A stretch of 64,000 nt of DNA from Alphaproteobacteria bacterium US3C007 (GTDB lineage: Bacteria; Pseudomonadota; Alphaproteobacteria; Rhodobacterales; Rhodobacteraceae), in assembly GCA_034423775.1 (NCBI GenBank), contig CP139918.1:3286001-3350000 (forward strand), written 5' to 3'. Position numbers and translations under genes: made by a program. The notes under the pieces are model-generated. The model saw only the letters and a list, made by a program, of their open reading frames with translations. It had not been told where the DNA came from and did no database searches. This document shows, in pieces, positions 17,845-28,127 of the stretch; within the stretch, counting starts at the first letter, position 1, and every line of letters starts with the position of its first letter.

Positions 17845-18828
17845 ATGGTATTGATCTTACTCAGGCGTTTGGGCCAGGCAGTTCTGGTTTTATTTATCGT
17901 CGCACTGATTTCTTTTCTCATCTTTCGATATGTGGGCAGCCCCGTCGATAACCTGTTGGCGCAAGAAGCCACCGTGCAACAGCGCGCGGATTTAGAAGAA
18001 GCCTTAGGGCTGAACGATCCAGTTTATGTACAATATTTCGGATTTGTCTGGAAGGCCTTGCAGTTTGACTTTGGCAATTCCTATCGCGGCGCCTTGCCTG
18101 TTGCCGAATTAATCTCGAGCCGGTTGCCGGCGACTTTGGAATTGGCATTCACATCAGCGCTATTCGCCCTGATTTTAGGCGTGATTACTGGAATTTATAC
18201 GGCAATCCGGCGCGGAGGGCTGTTTGCAAATGTCATATTGTCTCTGTCGCTTATTGGCGTATCACTGCCCACATTTTTAATCGGTGTGCTGTTGATTTGG
18301 GTGTTTGCGGTTGAACTGCAATGGCTGCCCTCGTTTGGACGCGGCGAGGTTGTCGAGCTTGGGTGGTGGTCAACCGGGTTTCTGACCCTATCGGGGCTGA
18401 AATCACTGATCCTGCCCAGCATAACGCTTGGCCTTTACCAATTGACCTTAATCATGCGGCTAACCCGCTCGGAAATGCTGGAGGTTTTACGCCAAGATTA
18501 TGTACGGTTTGCCCGTGCGCTAGGCCTGTCTGAGCGCAGCGTTAATTTCAGGCATGCCCTGCCCAATACATTGATCCCCGTAACCACGATTGCAGGACTC
18601 CAGCTTGGCTCGATCGTGGCATTCGCCATCATTACGGAAACCGTGTTCCAATGGCCGGGCGTGGGGTTATTATTCATTAACGCGGTTTATTTCGTGGATA
18701 TCCCTGTGATGAGCGCATATTTACTGCTGGTCGGTGTGCTGTTCGTATTGATCAATCTGGCCGTAGATCTTTTATATCTCGCGATTGATCCGCGCTTGCG
18801 CGACTCTCAGCTGAGCGGAGAAGCTTAG
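17845..18828 (+). CDS. Peptide ABC transporter permease, DppB type
   Basis: A 327-aa inner-membrane protein with six hydrophobic segments. The N-terminus (VLILLRRLGQAVLVLFIVALISFL) is typical of DppB/OppB. The EAA coupling loop is visible as EVLRQDYVRFARALGLSERSV, which contacts the ATPases. It pairs with the next gene to make the transmembrane channel. It starts with ATG 147 bp after the binding-protein stop and its own stop is three bases before the next ATG. Confidence 0.93.
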   Translation: MVLILLRRLGQAVLVLFIVALISFLIFRYVGSPVDNLLAQEATVQQRADLEEALGLNDPVYVQYFGFVWKALQFDFGNSYRGALPVAELISSRLPATLELAFTSALFALILGVITGIYTAIRRGGLFANVILSLSLIGVSLPTFLIGVLLIWVFAVELQWLPSFGRGEVVELGWWSTGFLTLSGLKSLILPSITLGLYQLTLIMRLTRSEMLEVLRQDYVRFARALGLSERSVNFRHALPNTLIPVTTIAGLQLGSIVAFAIITETVFQWPGVGLLFINAVYFVDIPVMSAYLLLVGVLFVLINLAVDLLYLAIDPRLRDSQLSGEA

Positions 18829-18831
18829 CCT

Positions 18832-19737
18832 ATGAAACGTTTCTTTGCTTCTGATTTTTTTTATGATTTCGTGCGCAGCCCTGTTGCACTGGTATCGTTT
18901 TTAATCGTTTTGTTTCTAATCCTCTCGGCTGTTTTCGCAGGTGTTATAGCACCAACCAATCCTTTCGACGCCGCCAGCCTAAACCTTATGAACGGGTTCA
19001 CCCCACCGATGGAGCCAAATCTTTTCACCGGAGATGTGTTTTGGATGGGCACTGACGATCAAGGCCGCGATTTATTTTCTGCAATTCTCTACGGGCTGCG
19101 TATCTCGCTTTTCGTGGGGGCAATGGCTGTTGCCCTCGCCACCGTGATGGGCGTCTTGCTCGGCTTGATCGCTGGCTATATGGGGGGCTGGCTGGATAAT
19201 TTGATCATGCGCTTTGCGGATATCCAAATGACTTTCCCCTCGATTTTAATTGCGATGCTCATCTTTGGGGTGGCGCGTGGAATTTTACCACCAGAATTGC
19301 GCGATGAGATGGCCATCACCGTATTGATCGTTTCTATTGGCCTGTCTGAATGGGTTCCATTTGCGCGCACAGTGCGCGGATCAACTCTGGTTGAAAAGGA
19401 AAAAGAATATATCGCAGCAGCACGTTTAATAGGCTTGAACCGGTGGCAAATCATGATCAGACATATTTTACCCAACGTTTTGAACCCCGTTTTGGTGATT
19501 GCCACGATCACCTTGGCTTTGGCGATTATCGCCGAAGCCACGCTGTCCTTTTTAGGGGTTGGCGCGCCACGCACAGAGCCAAGCCTTGGCACACTAATCC
19601 GCGTTGGCCAAGATTTTCTATTTTCCGGCGAATGGTGGATTTTGTTGTTTCCTGCCAGCACGCTTTTGGCCTTGGCGCTTTCCGTCAACTTATTTGGCGA
19701 TTGGCTGCGCGACAAATTGAATCCGAGGTTAAAATAA
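18832..19737 (+). CDS. Peptide ABC transporter permease, DppC type
   Basis: A 301-aa membrane protein. It has the N-terminal single helix and OppC_N region (SPVALVSFLIVLFLILSAVF), then WMGTDDQGRDLFSAILYGLRISL, which is diagnostic for DppC/OppC. The EAA loop reads EYIAAARLIGLNRWQIMIRH. It forms the second half of the importer channel. Its TAA stop shares one base with the ATG of the following ATPase gene (TAATG), so the two are translationally coupled. Confidence 0.93.
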   Translation: MKRFFASDFFYDFVRSPVALVSFLIVLFLILSAVFAGVIAPTNPFDAASLNLMNGFTPPMEPNLFTGDVFWMGTDDQGRDLFSAILYGLRISLFVGAMAVALATVMGVLLGLIAGYMGGWLDNLIMRFADIQMTFPSILIAMLIFGVARGILPPELRDEMAITVLIVSIGLSEWVPFARTVRGSTLVEKEKEYIAAARLIGLNRWQIMIRHILPNVLNPVLVIATITLALAIIAEATLSFLGVGAPRTEPSLGTLIRVGQDFLFSGEWWILLFPASTLLALALSVNLFGDWLRDKLNPRLK

Positions 19738-20696
19738 TGACGCAGCCATTGCTTGAGGTCAAAAATATCAGCGTAGAATTCAAAACCCGTCGCGGTGCTT
19801 TAAAAGCAGTCGATGATTTGTCGATTGACGTGCAACCGGGTGAAATATTGGGGCTGGTGGGGGAATCTGGCGCTGGAAAATCAATGATGGGTGCGGCGAT
19901 TTTAGGCTTGATCGATCCGCCGGGCCGCCTGTCAAAGGGCGAAATTTGGTTTAAGGGCCAACGGATAGATCAAAACCCGGAAACATTGCGCGGATGCGAA
20001 ATTTCAATGATCTTCCAAGATCCATTGGTCAGCCTAAACCCGTTAAAGAAAATTGGCGATCAATTGGTTGAAACCATCTTGCGGCATAAGAAGATGTCGC
20101 GGGCGCAGGCAATCGACAGAGCCCGCAAAGGCCTGATCGAAGTGGGGATCGACCCAGAACGATTGAATGCTTATCCACATACGTTTTCAGGAGGCATGCG
20201 CCAACGCGTGGTGATCGCCCTTGCCCTTGCCCCAGAGCCGTCGCTCATTATTGCAGATGAACCCACCACCGCTCTTGACGTGTCGGTTCAGGCGCAAATT
20301 TTGGAACTGTTGAAAAAGCTATGTCGCGGCCGCGGCACTTCGATTATTTTAATCACGCATGATATGGGCGTGATTTCAGAAACCGCCGATAGGGTTGGCG
20401 TGCTCTATGCGGGCCGCCTTGCTGAAATTGGCAGCACGAACCAAGTTTTAAGATCTTCAAAACACCCCTATACGCAAGGTTTGGTGGCCTCAACACCCAA
20501 AATCGACCCCTCTTCATTTGGGCAAAGCCTCTATCAAATCCCTGGCTCCATGCCTAAATTAGACGCAATTCCGACAGGCTGCGCCTTTCATCCCCGCTGC
20601 ACACAAGGAACCTTGAAATGTAGCCAGGAACGCCCTCCGATGATGAACAATGCTGCGGCGTGCTGGCTGTTGGAAGAAACGAGACAAGGGATATGA
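19737..20696 (+). CDS. Peptide ABC transporter ATP-binding protein, DppD type
   Basis: A 319-aa ATPase starting at the ATG that overlaps the permease stop; the longer upstream frame is a shadow of the permease. Motifs are Walker [10 protein letters not shown]-loop [12 protein letters not shown], signature FSGGMRQRV, Walker [14 protein letters not shown], and H-loop LITHDMG. The C-terminal oligopeptide_ABC extension has the cysteine cluster GCAFHPRC, then CS and CW, probably an iron-sulfur site as in some Dpp/Opp ATPases. Its stop overlaps the next start (ATGA). Confidence 0.93.
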   Translation: MTQPLLEVKNISVEFKTRRGALKAVDDLSIDVQPGEILGLVGESGAGKSMMGAAILGLIDPPGRLSKGEIWFKGQRIDQNPETLRGCEISMIFQDPLVSLNPLKKIGDQLVETILRHKKMSRAQAIDRARKGLIEVGIDPERLNAYPHTFSGGMRQRVVIALALAPEPSLIIADEPTTALDVSVQAQILELLKKLCRGRGTSIILITHDMGVISETADRVGVLYAGRLAEIGSTNQVLRSSKHPYTQGLVASTPKIDPSSFGQSLYQIPGSMPKLDAIPTGCAFHPRCTQGTLKCSQERPPMMNNAAACWLLEETRQGI

Positions 20697-21502
20697 GTTT
20701 CATAACCGCCAAAAATCTGACCCGCCGTTATGACCTGTCAGACCCGTGGATTGTGCGGCAATTAACCTTCCGGCCCAAACGGTTTCTGACCGCGGTGAAT
20801 GATGTCAGTTTCAGCGTTGAGAAAGGCACCACCTACGCCTTGGTCGGAGAAAGCGGTTCCGGAAAATCAACGATTGCCAAAATGGCAGTGGGTCTGCTTG
20901 CGCCTTCGGCAGGAACCATCACCCTCGACAATCACAATTTAAACGATCGAAACTTAAGCCCACAAAGCCAACAATCGATGCGGCGACGCATTCAAATGGT
21001 GTTTCAATCCCCCTATGCCAGCCTAAATCCGCGTTGGCGCGTTGGTGATATTTTAGCGGAACCGATTCAAAGTTTTGATCTTATCCAAGGCGCAAAAAAT
21101 CAAGCCAAACGCGTGGATGAACTTTTAGAGCAAGTTGGGCTTTCACCAAGCGACGCTAAAAAATATCCACATGAATTTTCCGGTGGGCAAAGACAACGTA
21201 TTTCAATTGCCCGCGCCCTGTCCTCGCAACCTGAAGTTATTATCTGTGATGAGCCAACCTCTGCATTGGATGTTTCCGTTCAGGCGCAGGTTTTAAACCT
21301 TCTTAAATCGCTTCAAAAAGAATTTTCCCTCACTTATTTGTTTATCACGCATGATTTGGCGGTGGTGTCGAGCGTCGCAAACCGCATAGGCGTGTTGAAC
21401 AAAGGCGCGCTTGTCGAAGAAGCAAGCCCGAATGAGTTATTCACAAATCCGAAGCAAGACTATACCCGGATGCTGTTAAACGCCGCCCCAAAAATGCTTT
21501 AG
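20693..21502 (+). CDS. Peptide ABC transporter ATP-binding protein, DppF type
   Basis: A 269-aa ATPase beginning at the ATG overlapping the previous stop (ATGA). Walker A GESGSGKST, Q-loop MVFQSPYASLNPRW, signature FSGGQRQRI, Walker B VIICDEPTSALDV and H-loop FITHDLAVV are all intact. It forms a heterodimer with the DppD-type subunit to power uptake. It is shorter than usual at the C-terminus, lacking the cysteine-containing oligopeptide extension seen in its partner. It is the last gene of the operon. Confidence 0.92.
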   Translation: MSFITAKNLTRRYDLSDPWIVRQLTFRPKRFLTAVNDVSFSVEKGTTYALVGESGSGKSTIAKMAVGLLAPSAGTITLDNHNLNDRNLSPQSQQSMRRRIQMVFQSPYASLNPRWRVGDILAEPIQSFDLIQGAKNQAKRVDELLEQVGLSPSDAKKYPHEFSGGQRQRISIARALSSQPEVIICDEPTSALDVSVQAQVLNLLKSLQKEFSLTYLFITHDLAVVSSVANRIGVLNKGALVEEASPNELFTNPKQDYTRMLLNAAPKML

Positions 21503-21828
21503 CTTGATGCATGTTGCGGCTTTGAAACTTAAAACGTCAGATTTGAATGACGGAGTTTGGATTTGAACGCCATTGCGTTTTTGAAAGAGTGGCGAGGAGG
21601 ATCTGACAAACCAACGGCTCGACTTTAAAAATGCGCCTCACGGTAAGCAAATCTTCGCATTTAGGATCAGCGATCAACTTCTTGCTCGGCATACCCCCCT
21701 CGCAAAAGTAGCGCAGAGCGCGCTTCGGAAATCCGAATGACGTGCAAAACAAAAGATTACGTTTCCGCAAATTTTCGGCAACCCATAACGGTGCAGGGAG
21801 CTTAAAGCCCAGCACAATGCCCCGCAAC
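21503..21828. other. Gap without a supported gene
   Basis: About 325 bp between the converging ABC operon and the Lrp regulator. A minus-strand frame (21537-21917) is open but resembles no family and overlaps the regulator's 3' end. No clear terminator with a T-run was found for either operon. Confidence 0.35.
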
Positions 21829-22257
21829 CTAACCGATCTGGCGCAACAACGGACAGGTTTCGGAATTTGAAACGCCCGGCAACTCTCGAATACGCGCCAA
21901 TATACCATCAAACTCAACCAGATTGGTGGTTTCGATCTCTACCACCAAATCCCACACGCCACAGGTTCGATGCAGCGAAGTGATCTCAGGCATCCGTTTC
22001 AAGGCTTTTTGAACCGAATTGGCCGTATTCCCCCGCACTTCAATCATCATTACCGCGCAGACCAAATCATGCGCCTCTGGCGCATTTAATTCCACCGTAA
22101 AACGCTTAATCACCCGTGCCTCAATCAGACGCGTTAAACGACTTTGCACCGTGCCACGCGCCAAGCCCAATACACCCGATAATGTGGTTACCGAGGCCCG
22201 CCCATCAATCTTTAACCGGGCAAGTAGTTTTCTATCAACTTCATCTATACTCATCAT
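21829..22257 (-). CDS. Lrp/AsnC family transcriptional regulator
   Basis: About 142 aa, with an N-terminal helix-turn-helix (SIDEVDRKLLARLKIDGRAS, then TLSGVLGLARGTVQSRLTRL) and a C-terminal RAM/AsnC ligand-binding domain (VQKALKRMPEITSLHRTCGVWDLVVEIE). Starts at 22278 and 22257 are both possible; AGGT spacing favours 22257. It is divergent from arginase, ornithine cyclodeaminase and PutA. Lrp-type activators of proline and arginine catabolism are well known (PutR-like), so it very likely responds to an amino acid of this pathway. Confidence 0.92.
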   Translation of the reverse strand: MMSIDEVDRKLLARLKIDGRASVTTLSGVLGLARGTVQSRLTRLIEARVIKRFTVELNAPEAHDLVCAVMMIEVRGNTANSVQKALKRMPEITSLHRTCGVWDLVVEIETTNLVEFDGILARIRELPGVSNSETCPLLRQIG

Positions 22258-22363
22258 TTTGATGAAACCTATGAACATTTTTTACAAATTATCGACTTTT
22301 TGAACAATAATTTAGCTTATTGGTCAAGCCAGAAGCTGACATCTTCTTCCTATCTTACAATCA

Positions 22364-23305
22364 ATGGATCAACTGATGTCCAAGCATTTCACAATTTTGG
22401 GATTGCCGGTTGAGGCCGGAGCCGGCCGTGGCGGATGTTTAATGGGCCCGGATTCTCTTCGAACCGCAGGGCTTTGCGAGGTTATCAGCGACCTCGGACG
22501 AGTGGTGAACGATTTGGGCAACATGGCGCGGCCTTCTTCCATTGCGCCAGCAGCGGGGCCCGCGCATTTGAAAAAACTTCCCGAAATAGTGGCTTGGACG
22601 CAGCATATACAAGCCTTGGCTTTTGATCTCGCTATGCAGGATAGCTTTCCAATTTTTTTGGGCGGCGATCACTCGATAGCGGCCGGCACGCTTAGTGGGA
22701 TCGCGCAAGCTGCCGCGCACGCGGACCAAACCCAATTTGTTCTTTGGTTGGATGCCCATCCTGATTTAAACACATTGTCGAGCAGTCTCAGCGGTAACCT
22801 TCACGGCACGCCAATGGCCTATGCATTAGGCTTGCACAGTTTCGCCGATATATTTCCGCCGCTTGCGGTGCCAATTGACCCGGCCAATATCTGTATGATG
22901 GGGCTTAGATCGGTGGATGACGCGGAGCATCATGTCATCAATGAGCTGGGTTTAGACGTCTATGATATGCAGCGCCTAGACGCGCTTGGCGTTGTGAAAC
23001 CCATCACCAACTTTCTAAACCGGGTCGCAGCAGCCAAGGGCCGGTTGCATATTAGCCTCGATGTTGACTTCTTAGATCCAGAAATTGCGCCGGCTGTTGG
23101 AACAACCGTTCCAGGTGGAGCCAGCGGCAGAGAGGCGCATCTGATCATGGATATGATCTGTGACAGCGGTCTAGCAACCTCGCTCGAGCTATCCGAGTTG
23201 AATCCATATTTGGATGTTGAAGGCAAGACAGCCGCGTTGCTTTGCGATCTCGTAGGTTCTCTTTTGGGTCAAAAAACCTTGAAACGCCACAAAAAGGGTG
23301 AATGA
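22364..23305 (+). CDS. rocF: Arginase
   Basis: A 313-aa ureohydrolase that splits arginine into ornithine and urea. The metal-binding motifs are all present: GGDHSIAAGT, DAHPDLNT and SLDVDFLDPEIAPAVGT. The substrate loop after DAHPD (LSGNLHGTPMAYALG) is arginase-like rather than agmatinase-like. It is the first gene of a three-gene operon with ornithine cyclodeaminase and PutA; its stop overlaps the following gene region by a few bases. The intergenic region to the Lrp gene (22258-22363) is AT-rich and should hold the operator. Confidence 0.93.
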   Translation: MDQLMSKHFTILGLPVEAGAGRGGCLMGPDSLRTAGLCEVISDLGRVVNDLGNMARPSSIAPAAGPAHLKKLPEIVAWTQHIQALAFDLAMQDSFPIFLGGDHSIAAGTLSGIAQAAAHADQTQFVLWLDAHPDLNTLSSSLSGNLHGTPMAYALGLHSFADIFPPLAVPIDPANICMMGLRSVDDAEHHVINELGLDVYDMQRLDALGVVKPITNFLNRVAAAKGRLHISLDVDFLDPEIAPAVGTTVPGGASGREAHLIMDMICDSGLATSLELSELNPYLDVEGKTAALLCDLVGSLLGQKTLKRHKKGE

Positions 23306-23306
23306 T

Positions 23307-24377
23307 ATGAACGTTTCTTGCCCCTCCCCGCGGGCCATGGTGCCTTTTGTGTCGGTGCATAATATGATGCGTCTGATCCATGAAGTCGGCGTCAATGAAA
23401 TGATCATTGGCCTTGCCGCTTACATAGAAGAGGATTTCAACCGTTGGCCATTATTTGACAAAACACCGCGCGTTGCAGCGCATGCGCAGGACGGCGTTGT
23501 CGAGCTTATGCCGACGACGGATGGGCATCAATATGGATTTAAATATGTTAATGGTCATCCTGGAAATACGGCTCGAGGCCTGCAAACCGTAACGGCGTTC
23601 GGCGTGTTGGCAAATTTGTCTAACGGCTATCCTGTGTTGATGTCAGAAATGACCCTCCTGACGGCCTTGCGCACGGCCGCAACAAGCGCGCTTGCCGCGC
23701 GCTATTTGGCGCCCAAATCTGCACGCATAATGGCAATGATTGGCGCAGGAGCCCAATGCGAATTTCAAGCAATCGCTTTTCACGAAATGCTTGGCATAAC
23801 CAGAATACGCCTCTTTGACATTGATCCACTGGCCACGCAAAAAACCGCACAGCACCTTGGCGAATTAGGATTCAATATCACGATCTGTGCGAGTGCCGAG
23901 CAAGCTGTGACCGGTGTTGATATTATCACCACTTGCACCGCAGACAAACAAAACGCAACAGTTTTGACCGATAATATGGTTGGAGCCGGAATACATATTA
24001 ACGCGATAGGCGGTGATTGCCCGGGCAAAACAGAACTGCATCGCGATATCCTTCTGCGGTCTGATGTTTTTGTCGAGTATTTGCCACAAACCCGAATAGA
24101 AGGCGAAATTCAAACGCTTGCACATGATCACCCCGCCACTGAACTTTGGCAAGTTATCCGAGGCGATGCAGCGGGCCGCTGCGCGGTTGATCAAATCACT
24201 TTATTCGACAGCGTTGGCTTTGCCACTGAAGATTTCTCAGCCCTGCGTTATGTTTACGATCAAATCCAAAAAACTGAGTATTACCAAAACTTAGATCTTT
24301 TGGCCGACCCAGATGATCCGCGTGACCTTTATGGAATGCTTCAACGCTCTAAAGAGGATGGACGATGCAAAACCTAA
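23307..24377 (+). CDS. ocd: Ornithine cyclodeaminase
   Basis: A 356-aa enzyme of the OCD/mu-crystallin family that converts ornithine to proline and ammonia using bound NAD. Visible are SEMTLLTALRTAATSALAARYLAP, the NAD loop MIGAGAQCEFQAIAF, and the catalytic-Asp region INAIGGDCPGKTELH. The ATG at 23307 is two bases after the arginase stop; a GTG at 23298 is also in frame. It supplies proline to PutA, whose gene overlaps its 3' end by 13 bp. Confidence 0.93.
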   Translation: MNVSCPSPRAMVPFVSVHNMMRLIHEVGVNEMIIGLAAYIEEDFNRWPLFDKTPRVAAHAQDGVVELMPTTDGHQYGFKYVNGHPGNTARGLQTVTAFGVLANLSNGYPVLMSEMTLLTALRTAATSALAARYLAPKSARIMAMIGAGAQCEFQAIAFHEMLGITRIRLFDIDPLATQKTAQHLGELGFNITICASAEQAVTGVDIITTCTADKQNATVLTDNMVGAGIHINAIGGDCPGKTELHRDILLRSDVFVEYLPQTRIEGEIQTLAHDHPATELWQVIRGDAAGRCAVDQITLFDSVGFATEDFSALRYVYDQIQKTEYYQNLDLLADPDDPRDLYGMLQRSKEDGRCKT

Positions 24378-27300
24378 GAGCCAAAATCCGCGCGGCAAGT
24401 TTCATCAGGGATGAAGAGGCGTTAAAAGATCTGCTGCCGCTTGCGTCCTGCCAAACCGATCGCACCAAAATCGCAAGGCATGCGACGGAGATGGTCACCC
24501 AATTACGAAAAAGCGCCCATCCGTCGGTCATGGAATTATTTTTGATGGAATATGGCCTATCATCTGAAGAGGGTGTGGCCTTGATGTGCTTGGCAGAAGC
24601 GCTTCTTCGTGTGCCTGATGGCACAACCATCGACGCCTTAATCGAAGATAAAATTGCGCCCTCACAATGGCGCAAACATTTGGGGGAAAGCCCGTCAAAA
24701 TTTATCAATGCTTCATCTTGGGCTTTGTTTTTCACAGGAAAAGTTTTGAGCGTTCCGGAACAGGGTATCGTAAGCTTGTTACGCGTGGCGGTAAAGCGCT
24801 TAGGCGAACCTGTCATCCGGCAGGCAGTGGCCCATCTTATGCGCGAAATGGGTCAACAATTTGTACTTGGAGAAACGATCCAAGGCGCGCTCAAACGCGC
24901 CCGCAAAGCCCGCGCCAGCACGGTTTATCACAGTTATGACATGTTGGGCGAGGCTGCGATGCATGAGCAGGATGCGATAGCCTATCATATGGCCTATGCG
25001 GATGCGATTGCGCAAATCGCCAAAGCCGCAACCAGCTCAGACCCACGTTTAAATCCCGGTCTTTCCATCAAATTATCCGCCCTTCACCCCAATTATGACC
25101 CGCTTCACCGCCAGCAGGTTTTATCAGAATTGGCCCCGCGCCTGCTGTCTTTAGCTGTCTTGGCAAAATCGGCAAATATTGGCATGAATATCGATGCAGA
25201 AGAGGCCGCCAGGCTGGATTTATCCTTAGACGTGATTGAACGCGTTTTATCAAATCCAAGTTTGGCCGATTGGGATGGGTTTGGCGTGGTGGTGCAAGCC
25301 TACGGAAAGCGCGCCGCCTTTGTTATTGATTGGCTCTATGCACTATCGAAGCATCTGAATCGGCGTATCATGGTACGGCTTGTCAAAGGCGCCTATTGGG
25401 ATAGCGAGATAAAACTGGCGCAAGCCGAAGGGCTTCCCGGATTTCCCGTTTACAGCGCCAAGCATCACACCGATATAAGTTTTATTTGTTGCGCCGCCAA
25501 ACTGTTCGATATGTCAGACCGGATCTATCCGCAATTTGCCACGCATAATGCGCATACAATCGCTGCGATTTTGCATCTAGCTCAGAAAAAGCAAGTGACA
25601 GATTTTGAATTTCAACGCTTACACGGCATGGGGGAAGCCTTACATCTTCAAGTTACGAACACAATTGGCACGCCCTGTCGGGTCTATGCGCCGGTCGGGC
25701 AACACCGCGATCTTCTGGCCTATTTGGTACGTAGATTGCTGGAGAATGGGGCGAACTCATCTTTTGTAAATCAAATTTTTGATGCCAGTGTTGCATCCAG
25801 ATTGGTAGCTGCGGATCCGTTTGACAAATTAGGCATGTCTGGCCCTGCCCTGAAACACCCCCAAGATCTTTTTGCCCCAGAGAGACAAAACTCAACCGGT
25901 TATGATCTTTCAAATCCAGACCTTCTGGAAAGATTACAAAGCGCCAGAACCACGCCAGGAAGATGGTCCTTCGGCCAAGAGGGCGCTATCCGGCAGGTGC
26001 ATAATCCGGCCACCGGCAAAAGCCTAGGGCAAGTGCGATTTTTATCGCCAGAGCAGACTCAAGAAAAAATAAATGCTGCGCAGCCTTGGGGGGTAGCATC
26101 ACGCGAACGCGCCACTATTTTACGCAGGACCGCTGATCTCTTTGAGGACCATGCAGAAGAGTTTTTTGCTCTTTTAACGCAGGAAGCAGGCAAAACTCTG
26201 CCCGACTGCATTGGCGAATTACGCGAGGCCGTTGATTTTCTGCGCTATTATGCGTGTCAGTCAGAGGTGCTTTCCGATGCAGAGGCCGGCGTTTTCACCT
26301 GCATCAGCCCTTGGAATTTTCCATTGGCAATTTTCACCGGGCAGATTGCGGCAGCTTTGGCGGCCGGTAATGCAGTCTTGGCTAAGCCCGCAGAAAGTAC
26401 CAGTATGATTGCATATTTTGCCACCGAATTGATGCATAAAGCCGGCGTTCCAGCTGCGGCGTTACACCTGCTCGCAGGCGATGGTCCCAAATTAGGTGCC
26501 TGCTTATGCAGTTCGGATAAAGTTACAGGTGTTTGTTTCACCGGCTCAACCAAAACCGCTCAAACCATCAATCGCCTCATGGCGCGGCACCTGCCCCCCC
26601 ATATTCCGCTAATCGCGGAAACCGGTGGTTTAAATGCGATGATCGTCGACAGTACGGCGCTGCTTGAGCAAGCTGTAAGGGATGTGATCATCAGCGCGTT
26701 TCAATCGGCTGGCCAACGCTGCTCTGCCTTGCGCATGCTTTACGTGCAACAAGATATAGCCGAGGCTTTTAAAAACATGTTGTTTGGAGCAATGCGCGCG
26801 CTTTGCATTGGGGACCCGGCAGAGGCCTCCTGTGATATTGGCCCGGTTATAGATCAAGCCTCTCAAGAAAAGATCACTCGATATATTCAAGAGAGCCACG
26901 TTTTGTTCGCCGCAAGCGCCCCCGAAACAGGCTGTTTTGTGGCGCCAACCGTTCTATCTGTCGCCGGAATCCAGGACCTTCCAGAAGAGATATTTGGCCC
27001 GGTTTTGCATTTTGCAAGCTTTGATATAAAGGATTTAGACCGCGTGATACGCGATATTAACGGCTGTGGTTTTGGGCTTACCTTCGGATTTCACAGCCGC
27101 ATTGATGAACGCGTGCAACGCGTCATCGCTCAGATCGATGTTGGAAACCTTTATATCAACCGCAATCAGATCGGCGCGGTTGTCGGCTCTCAACCTTTTG
27201 GGGGGCACGGATTAAGCGGCACTGGCCCCAAAGCGGGCGGCCCCCATTATGTGGCGAGATTTGCAAAACAAACGCTTTTGAAATCGGCCACAAGCAAACC

Positions 27301-27730
27301 ACCTAAAATGAACGCAGCACAAGTTGCGCGCGCCTTTCAACACCAAGAGCAAACCGCCTTTTCAGGGTCAAAACCCATTAACCTGCCGGGGCCTACCGGC
27401 GAATTAAATCAATACCACCTTACTCCTCGGCAACGGGTGCTTTGCTTGGGGCCTGGTGCCGAGCAGCTGGCCAAGCGCGCCTTGGCCTTGGGGTGCTGCG
27501 CGATTGCAGCGGATATAAGTTCACAGGACCTAAGCGCAGTGCCACAATTGGATGCGGTGGTATATTCGGGCCCAGATGGGCGTCATATCCGCAAGGCTTT
27601 AAGCACCCGAGACGGGGCAATCGTACCCCTTTTGATGGATGAAACCTTTGAGACCTGGCTCATGAAAGAGCGTTCGGTTTGCATTGACACTACAGCTGCA
27701 GGCGGAAATACAGCTTTATTGGCAAGCTAG
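24365..27730 (+). CDS. putA: Bifunctional proline dehydrogenase / P5C dehydrogenase PutA
   Basis: A 1,121-aa enzyme oxidising proline to glutamate. The FAD proline-dehydrogenase barrel covers about 180-450 (SIKLSALHPNYDPLH, VRLVKGAYWDSEIK, FATHNAH). The aldehyde-dehydrogenase domain covers about 550-970 (ISPWNFPLAIFTGQ, AETGGLNAMIVD with the general base, SAGQRCSALR with the catalytic Cys, EEIFGPVLHF). The C-terminal 120 residues are a degenerate extension found in long PutAs. There is no N-terminal ribbon-helix-helix, so it is not a self-repressor; the Lrp gene fits that role. The start overlaps ocd by 13 bp. Confidence 0.95.
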   Translation: MQNLRAKIRAASFIRDEEALKDLLPLASCQTDRTKIARHATEMVTQLRKSAHPSVMELFLMEYGLSSEEGVALMCLAEALLRVPDGTTIDALIEDKIAPSQWRKHLGESPSKFINASSWALFFTGKVLSVPEQGIVSLLRVAVKRLGEPVIRQAVAHLMREMGQQFVLGETIQGALKRARKARASTVYHSYDMLGEAAMHEQDAIAYHMAYADAIAQIAKAATSSDPRLNPGLSIKLSALHPNYDPLHRQQVLSELAPRLLSLAVLAKSANIGMNIDAEEAARLDLSLDVIERVLSNPSLADWDGFGVVVQAYGKRAAFVIDWLYALSKHLNRRIMVRLVKGAYWDSEIKLAQAEGLPGFPVYSAKHHTDISFICCAAKLFDMSDRIYPQFATHNAHTIAAILHLAQKKQVTDFEFQRLHGMGEALHLQVTNTIGTPCRVYAPVGQHRDLLAYLVRRLLENGANSSFVNQIFDASVASRLVAADPFDKLGMSGPALKHPQDLFAPERQNSTGYDLSNPDLLERLQSARTTPGRWSFGQEGAIRQVHNPATGKSLGQVRFLSPEQTQEKINAAQPWGVASRERATILRRTADLFEDHAEEFFALLTQEAGKTLPDCIGELREAVDFLRYYACQSEVLSDAEAGVFTCISPWNFPLAIFTGQIAAALAAGNAVLAKPAESTSMIAYFATELMHKAGVPAAALHLLAGDGPKLGACLCSSDKVTGVCFTGSTKTAQTINRLMARHLPPHIPLIAETGGLNAMIVDSTALLEQAVRDVIISAFQSAGQRCSALRMLYVQQDIAEAFKNMLFGAMRALCIGDPAEASCDIGPVIDQASQEKITRYIQESHVLFAASAPETGCFVAPTVLSVAGIQDLPEEIFGPVLHFASFDIKDLDRVIRDINGCGFGLTFGFHSRIDERVQRVIAQIDVGNLYINRNQIGAVVGSQPFGGHGLSGTGPKAGGPHYVARFAKQTLLKSATSKPPKMNAAQVARAFQHQEQTAFSGSKPINLPGPTGELNQYHLTPRQRVLCLGPGAEQLAKRALALGCCAIAADISSQDLSAVPQLDAVVYSGPDGRHIRKALSTRDGAIVPLLMDETFETWLMKERSVCIDTTAAGGNTALLAS

Positions 27731-28127
27731 TGCCACACCGGTAAATCTTGCATTTCATGGTAAAAGGCTAAAAACTAGGATGCCAGCGGCAAAGTACGAG
27801 GCACACGCATCCTCCTAAACGCCCGTCTCCAAAGCTTTAGCCCGGCTTGAAACTTGCGGCCTATCAGTCCGCTCTGACCATGCGGTCTAATAAAGCCTAG
27901 ACTTTGGGAAGCTTTTTTTGGCCTGCCATCTGTTTTTGTACTGCAATCCGGAAAAGGATATTTAGCGCGACATACCAAACACACCCGCCAACGCACTGAG
28001 ATATTTCAAAAAATACGCCGCCAATGAGGGTTTTTGAATAGCATTTAAAAACCAAAAGACTCCACTCAAACGGGGCCGTAGATCAAGAATTATGACAGTG
28101 TTTGTCGGTGAGGCCGCGCAACGCGTT
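27731..28127. other. Gap without a supported gene
   Basis: About 400 bp between convergent putA and a minus-strand hypothetical gene. Short frames exist on the minus strand (27775-27996, 27962-28180) but look random and overlap the neighbour. No strong terminator was found. Confidence 0.35.

Noticed and set aside
19443..20696. DppD ATPase starting inside the permease gene
   Set aside because: The ATG at 19737 overlaps the permease stop and fits the family start exactly.
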